Shown: positions 1-12,213, counted from the first letter of the stretch. The stretch is 64,000 nt of DNA from Gorsachius magnificus (GCA_034008185.1 CM067089.1:19976213-20040212); one strand, 5' to 3'. The notes: generated from the sequence alone by a model not told the origin. Numbers and translations: made by a program.

Positions 1-2679
1 CACGTATTTCTGGCAGGTGACCCCAGAAGGCAAGGGTTAAGTAATGCAGTGATTTGCAAGTGAGACCACTCAGCTCTGGCAGGGTCTCTGCTCCCCACCC
101 CTGCCCCCTGTGTTTGATGAGGTTCAGGTCAGGGATAACTTGTGCAGAGATGGTGTAGGATGAGGCAAGCCGGGATCTGCTCATTCCTTTGCTGAGTGAT
201 TAGAAAAGATTTCAGGGCTCCCCCATCTCTGCCCCACCTGTTGTCTTCCATGGGATCTGGAGGGAAAAGTCAATTATGTTTCATTAAAATATCAGTTAGT
301 TTTGAAAAGTTTAAGTTTTTCAAGGAGGTTCATGAAAAGAGAAAGAAAAAATGAGTGGGCTTTTAAAAAAGTGTTTTAATAAAAAGGTCCAGGTTTTGTA
401 TTTCGGTTTTCAAATAAAAACCCCTAAAGCTGTAAAATCAAAAAGAAAGAAATATGGAGGAGAGAGGATGGAGGGGACGAGGCAACTCACATTCATTTTT
501 GTCCAAAGTCAAAATCAAGTTTAAACAGCAAACATCATGCAACCAATCCCCCTGCCCACCATTTCCTTCCCAAATGCAGAAACAACTCAAACCTTTATTA
601 GCACAGGATTTGTCTACACACAACTGGATAGCCTTGGGAGAACACGGAAGGAGTATTTAATCTCATGCAATTTCTGCAAATTGTTTTCCTTGTAGAAATG
701 CACCTTTGAGCTGGATCGTCCATTCCAGGAGACAGCTGGGGATACTCTGGGCCAAAGTAAGGCATCTTTGTTTTGATATAATCTCATTCACACCGAAGGT
801 TGCACATCTCATCCATAGGTGACACAACCGCATTCCTGACCAAAGCTATTGTGGGGATACAGAGCTGGCCTTAAAACAAGTTACCCTTGCTGCAAAAGAG
901 TGGTGGTCTGGAGGTCTCCTCCAAGCCCTTCAAACCATTTCTGAAAGGAGCAAGGCTGCCAAAGGGGAAAGCAAACTTTTAGTTTATAATTTTATCTGTG
1001 CCAGGGGCTTTGCTACACTGGCTTCACGCTCCTGTCTCACACAGTTACAGCAGAAAAGCTTTAGGCCAAAGTGTAGTTCTTACGGTGAAAGGAAAGCTAT
1101 CAGGCAGATAGTACCAACGCAGTGCCAAGAAAGGGCTGCTTGATTTGTACAGCCTGTTGGATTGCTCTTTTCAGCACTGTCGTTAGGATGGAGAATAATC
1201 CAGTCCATAGCATGATGCTATTGCATGTATCAGTGGGGACCCTATCCCAAAAGGAAGCTCTGGAATCAGAAGTGTGATTAGAGGCAGGAAGAGAGATTAC
1301 AGCCTAGGAAAACATGTTGGGCAAGAAGATACTGTAAATAGTGATACTCACTTGACAGCGGAGAAAAAAAACTAGGGGCGTTTTGGAAGCAGACAGGACT
1401 ATCAGGGCTGTATGGAAGCCAGATCATCACGGAGCTTCTGTTGCTGTGTCTCCCAACGCAGGAATATCCTGGTTGCGCACAGATACGCCGTGACGTTGAG
1501 TCATGACATGTGAATGTGGCTAGAGGAATGGCTTCTCCACATGTTGCAAATAAATACAAGGCTTTTGATGCCTGGAGATTCTCTGGAGGTTCAGAGTAAA
1601 ATAGGATGTTCCACAAAGCCAGGGGAATATTCACAATGATATTAATGCAGTTTCATAAACAAGAGTTTGGGGAAGGTAATAAAACATTGACAGACAACTG
1701 CTAACAAAGTAAATTAGTAAGCAACTTCCCCAGCGGGCAGTTTCTCTCACCCTTAGGATCACCTGGTTCTGAATATAATTGGAGTCGGGATATTGGCCCA
1801 GATGTCTCAGACAATTTGGCAAGTCTGAGGTTCTTCCCTTCTGAGTTTACTCCTATAAGTCAGCTAAGGTTCAAAATGCTCAGTTTTCTGTCTTCCCTCC
1901 TCTGTATTTTCTCGATACCTATTGCTGCTTGCCTCACTCACATGAGGCTAGTGTTAGCACTCCGGGGTCCTCTAACCAGCATCCTATGAACTGTAGAGTC
2001 TGAGCTTTGTAGGAAGATGAAGAATTTTTTTAAACGGGTTTTTGGTTTTAGCCAAGACTGGGTTCCTCCTGTGGCATTTCCAGACCAATCACAAACCTCT
2101 GGAGGAAGTCGGGGCTTGAGAGATTTGCAGCTTCATTTTGCTCACTGTAGAAGTTGGAATAACTTGGATAAACATTGGTTAATCAGTACAACTCCTCATG
2201 CTTATCTGCAGCAAACCCAGACTGCCTGCTCCTTACTATTCCCCCAGCACTAGTTTTTGCCAGACATAACCACAAACATCCCCGTTTCCTGATAACACAG
2301 AGAGGAGCAAAGTTGATTCAGAAAAATGTTCTTGTGTGTGAGAGCGCAGGCAGCTGGGGCCGCTGCTCGTGCCCGGGGCTGATGCTCGGAGGGGCTCTCC
2401 AGGGCCAGCCCGACTTCCAGGCCAGATGTGGCCGGGGAGAGAGGGAGCTGTGGCAGCGTGACTTCTGCAGAGCCTCGGTAGCCCAGGATAACCACTCCTT
2501 GTACGCCACTGAAGGAGGTCTCTTGAATTTCGCTTCCTGACAGCACTGTGAAGTGTGTGTGTGAGGTGGTGACACTTCCAAGAGAAATGAAGGAATGAGT
2601 GGAGGAGGAGTTAGGTTCTTCTGAATGGATGCAGGAGTGTAGCGGATCTTTGGTGAGCCTGGTACATTCATTGAATTTT
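1..2679. other. No gene seen; ordinary non-coding DNA
   Basis: I see no recognisable gene, RNA or clear repeat in this stretch. Positions 290-460 are rich in A and T runs around G-poor sequence and may be an eroded repeat, but I could not place it. Positions 2330-2480 are GC-rich. That explains why several short frames on both strands are open over 2175-2671. None has a recognisable domain, a convincing start context or a splice arrangement. Confidence 0.7.
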
Positions 2680-2960
2680 AAGTTTACAGAGGAAACAAAA
2701 TTATTTCAGGAGGTTTTTTTTCAGCTGAGGGAAAGTTCCCAACTAAAAAAATGCATGGGAAATTTTGAAAATGTGGCAACATTCCTTGTTCACTTTTCCA
2801 AAAAATTACCTTTTATTTGGAAATATTTTGTTTTAAAATTAATCAAATGGGGCATTTTTTGGTTTGGATTGAATATGAGGTTTAGGACGGAATATTCCCA
2901 TTCATTTTATCTTTTCACCTCGCTAGAACAAAAGTACATCTTTCAGCCTGCCTATATTTT
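2680..2960. repeat. Possible eroded A/T-run sauropsid repeat
   Basis: The stretch is dense in runs of T and A with 'aaattttgaaaa'-like and 'ttttccaaaa'-like words in both orientations. In style it resembles the AAATTTTC-rich palindromic repeats of sauropsid genomes and the piece at 35560-35705. The match is loose and no end can be fixed. It could equally be simple AT-rich DNA. Confidence 0.25.
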
Positions 2961-4980
2961 TTGGTCTTGATTCCAAAAAGAAAAACCTAGGGTGAAGACA
3001 TAATGTGGACTAAGGCAACAGTCACCACTCACAACATCACGTCACTTTTCTGGACTGCTCTTTAGATATCACCTCGGGCTAAGGTACAGCTCCTCACTCA
3101 ACCCAGAATTCCTGAGGGAAAACTTGGAAGGCAAGTCAGGCATAAACATCTGTAAAAGATTGATCTTCCCCTGGCTGAGAAAGAAATGGAGTATTTGCCT
3201 AGCAGTTTATTTCAGAACAATATTCTGAAATATTATTCAAGTAATTCAGAACATAATTCAGAATAAAAATCTGAAATCTGAAAGTTGACGCCGCTGTCTT
3301 CATGCCCAGCTCCCTGGCAGCAAGGGAGGCAGGAAAGCACTTGATCAGTGCAGGGCTGGTCCTCTCCAAACACATGCTTTTGAAGAGGATAGGGAGAGGA
3401 AGAGAGCTAATGGGATTAGTTCTCATACACAGCTTGCTGCTAAAACTCTCACATCAGAGGTGCTGCTGTGCTGGGGAAACAAGTGGCACTTCAGCCCTCC
3501 TGCCCCCCACTCTCTGGTGGGCTTTCCCCACGCCATCCTTACAGCCAGACCTCTGTGGGCATGGCCACCCAGCCCACCCCAGGGTCTGGCACTGCAGATC
3601 CAGCTGTCCAACCTCCCCTCTTCGCCACCTGCTTGCTCCCCTGCCTCTACCTTGAATTGCCTTGCCGTGCTGTCAGCCCATCCCTATTCCCTGCACCCCT
3701 GACCCAGGGGCTGGATGTGGGGAGCCCTAGGCTCTTGCAGGTGCCAGTTATAGCCCCTGGATTTGCAAACTGCAAAGCAAACATCCCAGGGTGCTCAGGC
3801 TGGCTTGGTTGCACTAAGCACCCGCTGAAGCTTGGATAGCAGGACCTGCCTGTTTCTCAGATCATTACCCTGGGACACTGAGAACACCGGAGGATAAATC
3901 CTGGACTGCAGGAGACAAGATTATATCTTCACACACATTAATTTACATCCATGTCTATAGTTCTCCTAGCTTTTTTGAAGACATTTCTGTTTATTTATTT
4001 ATTTTCTCATGTTACCAGTGACATTAATAGCTCCGAAGCAGCTGCTGCCAAAAGAATGATCCAGTTTATAGGTCCAGTGAAGAACAACCTTTTACAGCAT
4101 TTGAGATAAATAAATCTTCATTCCCCAAGCAGAAGAAATGATTTCATTCGGTAAGGTAACTCAGCAAAGACATGTTTTCCCTCAAAAGGGTTCAAGAAGT
4201 GCTAGTAATATGGAATGCAATCACCACAACAGATTTATTTAGCTGTTTTCTCTCCATCACTTGTCATATACTTTTAAAACCAAGCTGACTCCCAAAGGGA
4301 CCAATTCACAAGACATTTATAGTAAAAGTTATGTCCAGCCAAAGCAGATGGAATGCAGATAGTGCAGGATACGACAGGGGAGCAGATGTTTTCTAATCGT
4401 TCCGGCATCATTCCTGGTCACTAGCCAGTTGTGTTGGGATTACCCAGTCCCCACACACGAGCAGCATGGCTTTGCACTCTGCAGAGACACATGCTAATCC
4501 AGCTGCCTGCTTGGGAGAAAAATTAGGAGACTCAGCACTGGTATTTTTATGATGCCTTGCTGTTGCACCTCATTTAATTTTTGTGCTGATGGTGAACAAA
4601 GGGAATGAGTATCAGAACTTAAATCACTTTTCGCAGCCGTTTCCAGCACTGGCGTGGCTGCTCTGGAGCCCTCTCCATCTCCAGGAGAGGTGCAGCAGCC
4701 CTGCAAGGCTGCGTGTGGCTCCTCGCTGGCTCCTGGCCGTTGTTCCTCAATCCTGGCCTGGGACAGAATCACTCATTTTTGCATGCTCACTATAATCTCT
4801 AAGTCACCCTTTGAATTCTATTAAATTTCACGGGTTTTTTTTCCCTAAGATCTGAATACCTCTTCTATCTGAATTCTGAGAAGAAATCACGTTTGTCTTC
4901 ATTTAGACAGCCGATTAGAGCCAAATGGTTCCTGGGAGAAAGATTTATTCCAGACAGACCTGCTGTGAAATATCCCCATT
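2961..4980. other. No gene seen
   Basis: Mixed-composition DNA with a GC-richer centre (about 3460-3740), where several frames are open by chance on both strands. A short TTTA tract lies near 3990-4005. No domain, RNA gene or dated repeat was recognised. Confidence 0.7.
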
Positions 4981-4982
4981 TA

Positions 4983-5104
4983 CTTACATACATACATATA
5001 TATGTAGAGGCAGACACACAAAGATGCCCATGTACGTCAGCTATAGCTATCTATATCTATCTCTATCTATACCATCTATATCTATATCTAATCTATATCT
5101 ATAA
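4983..5104. repeat. Compound microsatellite (CATA/TATA then TATC/CTATAT)
   Basis: Short CATA units ending in TATATATG (about 4983-5006) are followed, after a unique spacer, by an imperfect array of CTAT, ATCT and CTATAT units from 5041 to 5104. The array is interrupted ('accatct', 'ctaatct'), which suggests an old, partly frozen microsatellite. Length variation between individuals is likely only in the purest part. Confidence 0.85.
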
Positions 5105-7134
5105 ACATTCACACACAATGCACTGCGAAGATATGTAGAGCCAGCTCCATAATGCTTTAGCCCATACTGTCCTGGAATTGAACCAGAATGACATTTCCTG
5201 AGTTAAGGCAGAGCTGCTTTCATTCAAGAGGTCATATGGATTAGACAATTTTTTTTCTTTCCTTGAGAAGCTGGGATTTTCTCAGGAGATTGCATTCACG
5301 TGTTCATGACCTGCATTTTACTGTATGATGGTTACTGTATGTTTACAATGAAGTGGCACCTGAAGTGGGGAAATAGATTTGGGTTTTTTTACAAGGTCGT
5401 GGGTAGGTTTGTGCCTCCTGGGCTTAAGGCCGTGTGTGGTGCCTGCCCTACTGTCAGTCCCTCGTCTAGCTGGTCTCGGCTGTGCCTGGAGGTATTGCAC
5501 TCAAACCTCAAGGCTGCAGAGCTGGTACAGGTTTAGGGCTGTAACTGGTTTAGGCACATCTGAAAATAGTCCTGACTTCTTTATAGTGCACTCCGTACGC
5601 ATACATCCCTGTATATACGTAAAAACACTTGGGTAGCTGGTCTATATAGAAACAGCCTTTCCTTTCAAGGAGCCACCAGATAAATTTTTGCTTCTAAAAA
5701 AAATCCAGAAGTTTTCATAACACTTCACGAGTGAGGGACTGGGATATTGGTGCAGACAAGGACCAGTCTGAGAAGCATCACTGAGAGAGGTGTCTGTATT
5801 GAGGATATTAGATGCTGGGGAGAAAGGAGCTGATGGCCCTGGAATGCTCTCATATTGAGAGGTAACAGAGTGTAATTATTTTCTTCTTTGGCTTTCCTGT
5901 CTCCATCAGCAAGGGAAGGGCCTAAGCACGGAACGTACTTTGTAGAAGACTTTTTGCCACCTCTGGGTAGATGAGGATTACCGGACAGACAGAGGTAATG
6001 GAGAGTCCATCAGCCAGCTTGAGAACAGAGAGATATTGGGCTGCTTGGGAAAAGGCAGGAAGGCAAAGCCCTAATGCTCAGGATACACTGCTGATAGCGA
6101 CACACAGATGAAGGGCTAAGACCAGCTGGACTTAGTCTGTGAGATCTCATGCTAGGGCTGCATAGGCCTACGGTTTCCATCCCTTATCTGGATTCATTTG
6201 GGTCTTGGCTCTCAGACAGCTGTGGTCAACATGTGACCCTTTCCACTGCCCTTCTAGGATGGAGTGTGGCTGGCACACTCCATTACCTTGGCCAGTCTGT
6301 GATGGGAGATGCTCCCCAGGAGGGAACGGGTGTTTAATTACTCTCACATCCCCAGGGAGAGTCTTGAGATGCCTTTTGGCAGGGGCTGAGTATGCCTGGA
6401 GGTAGATGGAGGATCAAGTTTTGTTACTGCCTTGCGTCAGGCCCCTCCTGGTGTCCAGAGGACTTTGCTTTTTAGATCCCCTCAGCCAAGCCCTGCTCAT
6501 GAGGGTGCAATTTACAGCTGACTTTGCGTGGGTGGGTGTGTTCAGAGCAGAGTGACACTAGCCCAAGCATAGAGCCAAACAGCTTTGCTTTCCCAAGGAT
6601 GACGCGAAAATAAAACAGATTAAGGCTAAAAAATATTTTGCAACATGAAATCTGGAAGCTGTCAGGAATATGGAATTGCAATTACAATTCTGTCCTGCTC
6701 TCAGCCACACCATGAAAAGAAGGTCATCAGGACCCTTCTGTTGATGACAGCAGGACATGTCTATTGCTCTAGGTACGGCAGCTGCAAGAAGGTCATTAGG
6801 CAGAGGAATTTCTTTACAGAGAATCATTTTATTATTCCAACCTGGAAAATACTGCTCGTCTTGAGAGTAGGGCCAATCAGGAGGCATAAACTCTGCATTG
6901 AAAAATTCATATCCACACTTGACCTTTCTGTTTTCACCTCTGAGAGATCATTTCCAGGGAATAAATAACCCGGTCATTCACGAGTCCATTGGGCAAATAC
7001 AGCCCTTTCATGGGCTTCCTGTAAGCTTCAGGTGTCCAGAACAGATGAACACATGCCAGCATCTGAGGCAGGGGTTATGGTGGGTAGAGCAGAGAGCAAA
7101 TATAAGTGTCTCCGAAGTATTGCCTGTGACTTTA
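5105..7134. other. No gene seen
   Basis: Ordinary non-coding sequence of moderate GC. The open frames here are all under about 110 codons, overlap one another on opposite strands and show no recognisable motif. No RNA gene or repeat was identified. Confidence 0.7.
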
Positions 7135-7244
7135 ATTCAGCAAAACACTAAAGCATGTGCTTAGCCTGGAAGTGTAATGCAGGCAATAGTCACTTGTCTA
7201 CTTAAAGCTAGGCTTGTGGTTAAGTACTTTGCTGGATCAAGGCC
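7135..7244. repeat. Palindromic MITE-like sauropsid repeat, copy 1
   Basis: The left end contains 'attcagcaaaacacta' and 'aagcatgtgcttag'. The right end contains 'cttaaagctagg', 'ttaagtactttgctgg' and 'atcaaggcc'. These are the two arms of an inverted-repeat element I recognise from bird, crocodile and turtle DNA, whose arms read roughly 'aagcatgtgcttaa' around a central 'gtagtccc' palindrome. The arms are diverged and the centre is degraded ('caatagtcac'), so the copy is old and immobile. It belongs to the same family as 60405-60530. I am fairly sure of the family resemblance and do not assign a database name. Confidence 0.65.
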
Positions 7245-9130
7245 AGCATGTATAGTACGATGCTACTAGAGGAGTAATCAGCAGTGGGGACTGAATCCAC
7301 AGATGTGGAGGGAAGGCATCACCCTGAGCCGTGAGCTGAGCTCTGTGGGCAGCCTTCCTGCAGCCGGGCTGTCATGCTAAACCCTGGAGGGAGACAGCAC
7401 CCTCGCCGCCCAGGCTTAGCTTGGCGACGCCACCTGGCACAGGGGTGTGACCATCCGTGTAACCTACACGTGCTGGTAACTTTACTACCGAGGGGTGGTT
7501 AGGTCCTCCCGGCCCATTCAGCTGCGTGGATGTAGCATACGTGAACATAGAGTGAGTGAGAGAAGTCAAGAGTGAACAAAACAAGGATATATCTCAATAG
7601 CTAAGCTTGAGGTCATGGCCTGGAGAACAGCCAAAAAGGCAGGGGCACCTGCAGGGCACAGTGCTGCTTGGAAGGGGACGCCCTCCAGGTGGGCTCTGGT
7701 GGGATTTGCTGTGGGAAGGGATGCGGGTGCCACTGGCATTGGGGTGGGCTCTGCTAGGATCAGTCCAGCAGCAGCCAAACCTTGCAGAGCAGCGCGCCCC
7801 ACGCTGGGCATCTGGGTTTCTTTTTCCCCTGTCTGAAGGTACAGCTCCCACCCTGTAATCACAGCAAGCAAATGGGAGGGCTCCTTCATGAAGAATCTCT
7901 GGTGTTTTTTTAATTGCTCCACCAGAGAACAGATCAAGCAACAGAAACCCAATCTTTTGTTAGTAAGAAAATGAGATGCGTTTTGTCCATTTAAACCTAT
8001 ATGAGATTAGACAAACTTGATTCTGTTAAAAGAGGTTTTCTTTGAGGAAAATACCTAGCGCTAGTGGAGAAAAAAATAGCTTAAGGAAGTAACTTCTAGT
8101 ATTACACTGTGTCACTCGAGTATTCCTGGTGAATCAGTGCCAAAAGCTAGATTTCATTCATTAGAAACCGTACACTGGTCGATCTAAGTCTGTGAATGAG
8201 TTAGGATCTAGCTCTTGTGTCTCATGGGAAATTCAGCATGAGATGTCAAAAACATTTCTATTCGAAAATGAAACAAAGACAAATTGGAGATTGCTTAAGC
8301 ATTGTGTGTAAAAGGATTAAGAACATTTCATTTTGCTTTTGATTTTCTAAGACTTGAAATGCTTTACAGGTTTAAATAAAAAAAAGGTGTTCTGGAAAGT
8401 TACTTTCAGAAAGAAAAATGAATCTTTCTCTGAGCTGATAACATTAATTAAGAATGTTTTGGTACTTTTTAAATATTTCATTTTGGAGTTTCTCACGTAC
8501 ACAAAATGTTAAAATCAGCTTCTGAAATTTTTCCGTATAGAAGGAACTACCTTCTCTTAATTAACAAATCTCTCATTAAGGAGTATGAAAGGACCTCTGC
8601 AAACTGGCGTGATGAGTGATGGGTTTATTTCACAGAGCACTGGAGAGCAGTCAGCTCTGGCAAGGGCAGTGTGAGGGTTTTTAATGGCTCAGGAATTGAT
8701 AATGATCAGACGCGTAAGCTAAGATGCTTCCTAAAAGGGATTTGGAGCGTGGAGCTCTCAGTAATACTTAGCCATAAATATCATTCAGATTTTAATACCG
8801 TGTGTGGTAAGCAATCTTCAGTGGAATTCTGAAAGACGGTCCTGTGTGTCTAAAAGTGATCTTCACTGCCAAATGCTGAATCTTAAAAATGTATTTGAGA
8901 ATAGCTCTACCTTGGATTTAGCTGAGTGTACTGGGATACATCTCGCCCAACAAAATAAAGATATATTGCATCAAGAGATTTGAAATTGGTCCATTTTTTT
9001 GTTTGCATGTGTACATTTCTTTGGGTGGAAAAGTAATATATATAGCAAAGGTGAAAGAACAGAAAAACGTCAGTTTCCAGAACAAATCTTTCAGCTAAAT
9101 TTGTTTTCAAGAATGATACCCAAAGCCGCC
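7245..9130. other. No gene; GC-rich then long AT-rich block
   Basis: 7320-7860 is GC-richer and carries overlapping chance frames on both strands. From about 7950 to 8980 the sequence is AT-rich, free of recognised repeats, and contains two exact TTAATTAA palindromes (8444-8451 and 8557-8564). Such repeat-free AT-rich DNA with homeodomain-type words could be a conserved non-coding element. The sequence alone cannot show this. Confidence 0.6.
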
Positions 9131-9190
9131 TTTTTTGTATATATATCTCAGCAGCCATATATATATGTACAGATATGTATATATATGGCT
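9131..9190. repeat. AT microsatellite forming a perfect 13-bp hairpin
   Basis: Short (AT)n tracts flank a perfect inverted repeat. The arm 'agccatatatata' (9153-9165) pairs with 'tatatatatggct' (9178-9190) across a 12-nt loop. The stem is mostly A-T and short for a microRNA precursor. A simple-repeat origin with a cruciform-prone sequence is the likeliest explanation. Confidence 0.85.
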
Positions 9191-9507
9191 TTCAGATATA
9201 AAGTAGTCTTTGTCAGGAAACTTTCTGACTTAACCCTGATCTTAGGCAAAGGCCTCTTACCTACAGAGCGCCCAGTAATGGAATACTCTGACCAGAAGGG
9301 TTTCAGATACAGGTACTTTTATGAAAAGCACCGAGCTATTCCAGGGCACGATTACTATCACACTGCTTAATTATATTTTCTTTCTCTAGAAGAATGCAGC
9401 TATCTGAAAGTGTAATGAAGTAATCAATGTTTGTGTAGCTGTGAAGAAGGGAAGCTCACTAGTTCATTAGCAAAGCAAATGATTTGCCTTTGGCATTAGT
9501 TAACCCT
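9191..9507. other. No gene seen
   Basis: A plus-strand open frame of 123 codons ends at 9370, but its first half runs through the AT microsatellite. The remainder has no recognisable domain. I see nothing else supported here. Confidence 0.65.
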
Positions 9508-9602
9508 AAGAGCCAAATTCCACTCTCAAGTACAGCAAGAGGAAAAAAACAAGGGGCAGACTGGATTTGCTGTGCTGCGAGTGGGAGCCAAATTTGGCCC
9601 TT
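9508..9602. repeat. MITE-like repeat with 'gccaaatt' terminal inverted repeats, copy 1
   Basis: The left end reads 'agagccaaattccactctca' and the right end reads 'gagtgggagccaaatttgg' followed by 'ccct'. The ends are approximate inverted copies of each other. This matches a sauropsid short inverted-repeat element whose termini read roughly 'gggccaaattctgatctcag' and which carries a 'ttacaccagtg'-type interior. The interior here is badly eroded. A likely relative is at 61226-61305. No target-site duplication could be read with confidence. Confidence 0.6.
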
Positions 9603-10036
9603 AGCCTTCAATGGGAAAGTAAATACAATATTCCTGCTTTCCATCCATCATGTCAGATAGCTAGATGGCTTGATTAGATTACAGAGGCCACACTAACGGC
9701 TACATATATTTGGCTGAATTGAAAAATGCCATTAAAATTGGATTCCTGGAATTTAGCAGGAAAACAAAATATTTCCTCTCCAAAGTCATTATACTTATAG
9801 AAAAAAAATTGGGCAAGTAAATCAGAAAGCTTTAAGGGACTCCCCTGTCTGTGTTTAAAATTAAAAGTATTTAAATATGATCTCTTTTTTTTATTATTAT
9901 TTTTCCCTGGATTTGTCACAAGTCTTTGGATGTTCCTAGCTATATTTTGGGAAAACTTGTGATTCTTAAACTTTCCAAAACTACACGTTTTTAACATCTT
10001 CTCATGTAGAGTATACATATAATGCTTATCCCAGAT
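9603..10036. other. No gene seen
   Basis: AT-rich sequence with T runs near 9884-9905. A minus-strand open frame of 114 codons (9674-10018) is rich in K, N and F, as expected from translated AT-rich DNA. It has no recognisable motif. Confidence 0.65.
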
Positions 10037-10061
10037 CTGGAAGGTGGACTAGACCTTCCAG
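10037..10061. repeat. Perfect 9-bp inverted repeat (hairpin)
   Basis: The arm 'ctggaaggt' (10037-10045) and its exact complement 'accttccag' (10053-10061) are separated by the 7-base spacer 'ggactag'. The spacer plus arm recall the 'ggactagatgaccttcc' region near a CR1 3' end, so this may be a scrap of CR1. No further CR1 sequence is visible on either side. Confidence 0.6.
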
Positions 10062-12075
10062 CACCAGATTCTTGCTGGGAGAAACATTTTTAACTTTATA
10101 ACACGTTGATTTCTCAATTTAAACACTCCGTGCACAGCTTTGATTTTGACACAACTCAGGGAGAGCTGAGCACTTGGCTGCTTTTCTGCCAGCTCACTTT
10201 CCCTGGTTGATAGCTGGAGACCCCAGGATTTGGGGATGCACCATTCTCAGCAGCCCACCATTTGCCTTCAAGCTCAGGGAAACAGGCTTCCAAATTTTAG
10301 ATGGAAGACAAGGGGACAAAACAGACCTTGGTGCTGGGTAGCTAAGTATTGTTTTTCACAGCAGCCCCAAGAAATGCAGAGGGTTTCTCCAGGCTGCATC
10401 TGGCTAAAATCCAGCTCATCCCAGAGGGATCAGTGGGAATGTTGAGTCTGTGAAGGGCTGTCTGCACCAAACCAAGAGGAGAACCATGGTTCTGTCTGGC
10501 TTAATTTCTGCAATATAAGGTTTATATTTCTGTAGAAGATCTTTGCAAGGGAAAGCAACATGGAAACATTTAACTGTGAACACTGTCAAGGAAAAGTTGA
10601 CTGTTGACAGAGAGTGGAAAGAGGCTGAAAAGGTGAAGCTGCGTGGTGATGGGAGGAATACTGAGAGATTTTTAGCCATTGGCTTTACAGGTCAGAAAGT
10701 GACTTCTGTGTCTTTCTGGGCAGCGTAATGCTGGCCACAGGTCTGTGGTGGGCCTTGAAAAACTAACCTTGTTTCTTTGAGGTTTTTACTAGTCTCTCCT
10801 TCTTGAATTAGGCTTCACCTCTGTATAACCTTGTGATCCCCTTGTGTCAGGTATCCCCACCGTTCCCATGTACGTATTCCCTTGCTTCCCTCTTGTCCAT
10901 ATGCACACAGCAGGTAGGCAGAGATTTGTCATCCAGTGTGATTTTTAAAGGTATACAGGGAAGGATTCCAACATTATTAAGCTTTCTCACATTAAATAGT
11001 CTAATTTATTGTTAATATGTTACAGTTTTTTCTTGGACTCACAAACCTTTTGCATGTTGTCTTTGAATCCCTTTACTGCCAGAGCAGTAAAACTTTGACT
11101 ACCTCTAAAAGCATTCCTAATAAATAATCTAGAACTCCACTTATTTCCCATTAAAAAGGCCTCTGTTTGTAAAATTCTTCTCATGTTTAATGGATTTTTT
11201 CTTGCATTCAGTGTTTCCATCATTTGTAACTGGATCTAGTGCAAAACCTTGTGGAATAAATTTTGATCCCACTGTATAAACTGAGAGTAATTTAAGTGAC
11301 ATTAGAAGAGCTACTCCAGATTTGCACAAGTATAGCCATGAGAAGGGTCTATTGAAAAAGCAGACAGATTTGAATTTGTAAAATAATGCATCGCATGCAC
11401 TACAAAGCTGCAAACAGCAAATTCACGTGTGCTTTACAATGCGTCTAAAGGTAGTGTTTCCCAAGGGCATGTCAGTGACTTAGCAAGCACTTGATCAAGG
11501 GACTAAAACCAGCCCAGAGACTGAGATGCATTTGGACTGCAAGCCCATTCCTAGAGGCTTCCAGCTACTTCTGCGAGGGGGAAAGAGGAGCTGTGAGCCC
11601 TGCTGCCCTGCAGCACCCACAAGTGCAGGTGGAGTCCTGGGTGCCCAGCTGCGGTACAAGGGGAGCCAGGCACCCAGGGACAGGACCCCAGGAGAGGGTA
11701 CATTATGGGGGAAGCTGCCTAAACTACCGAGCAGAAAAGGCAGAGGGGCAGGGGAGCATCAGCCTTCCCCCGCAGGGAGACTTGCTTAACTCTGTATCAG
11801 CAGCACAGCTGTGATCGTCCCCCCTCAGCTGGATATCTAAGCTAGGTTGAGTTTTTCTTCCTCATGGAAATTTGGCAGACATTGCATGCCTTCCCCTACC
11901 TCACCTTCCTCACCCCTTGCAGGGCCAGGGACCTGAATAACTGAAAATTGAAAAATGCAGGCGGCGAGACCATTTTCAAATGGTTGTGGAGCACTGAGGG
12001 GTAGCTCATTCACTGCAGGCTGCAGAGAGCAGTCCGGGCTGCTGGCTGTGACAAGGACAGGGGAGAAGTTGAGCC
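10062..12075. other. No gene seen
   Basis: Non-coding sequence with a GC-richer patch at about 11560-11780, where two plus-strand frames are open over the same bases. No recognisable domain, RNA gene or repeat precedes the CR1 end that begins near 12076. Confidence 0.65.
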
Positions 12076-12213
12076 CCCATCCCTGGAGGTATTTAAAAGA
12101 TGGGTAGATGAGGTGCTTAGGGATATGGTTTAGTGGTAGAATGGCAGGCTTGGGTTAAGGGTTGGACTTGATCTTAAAGGTCTTTTCCAACCTAAACAAT
12201 TCTATGATTCTAA
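12076..12213 (+). mobile_element. CR1 LINE 3' end, 5'-truncated, avian type
   Basis: This is the best-preserved transposable element in the window. It begins in the last codons of the CR1 reverse-transcriptase ORF: 'catccctggaggtatttaaa' reads PSLEVFK, followed by VDEVLRDMV. It continues through the 3' UTR ('ggttggacttgatcttaaag', 'gtcttttccaacct') to the terminal 8-mer-like tail 'attctatgattcta'. CR1 elements insert as 5'-truncated copies, usually without target-site duplications, and that fits here. It is an immobile fossil with no RT domain. It looks younger than the other CR1 pieces and is the main evidence that the host is a bird. Confidence 0.95.
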
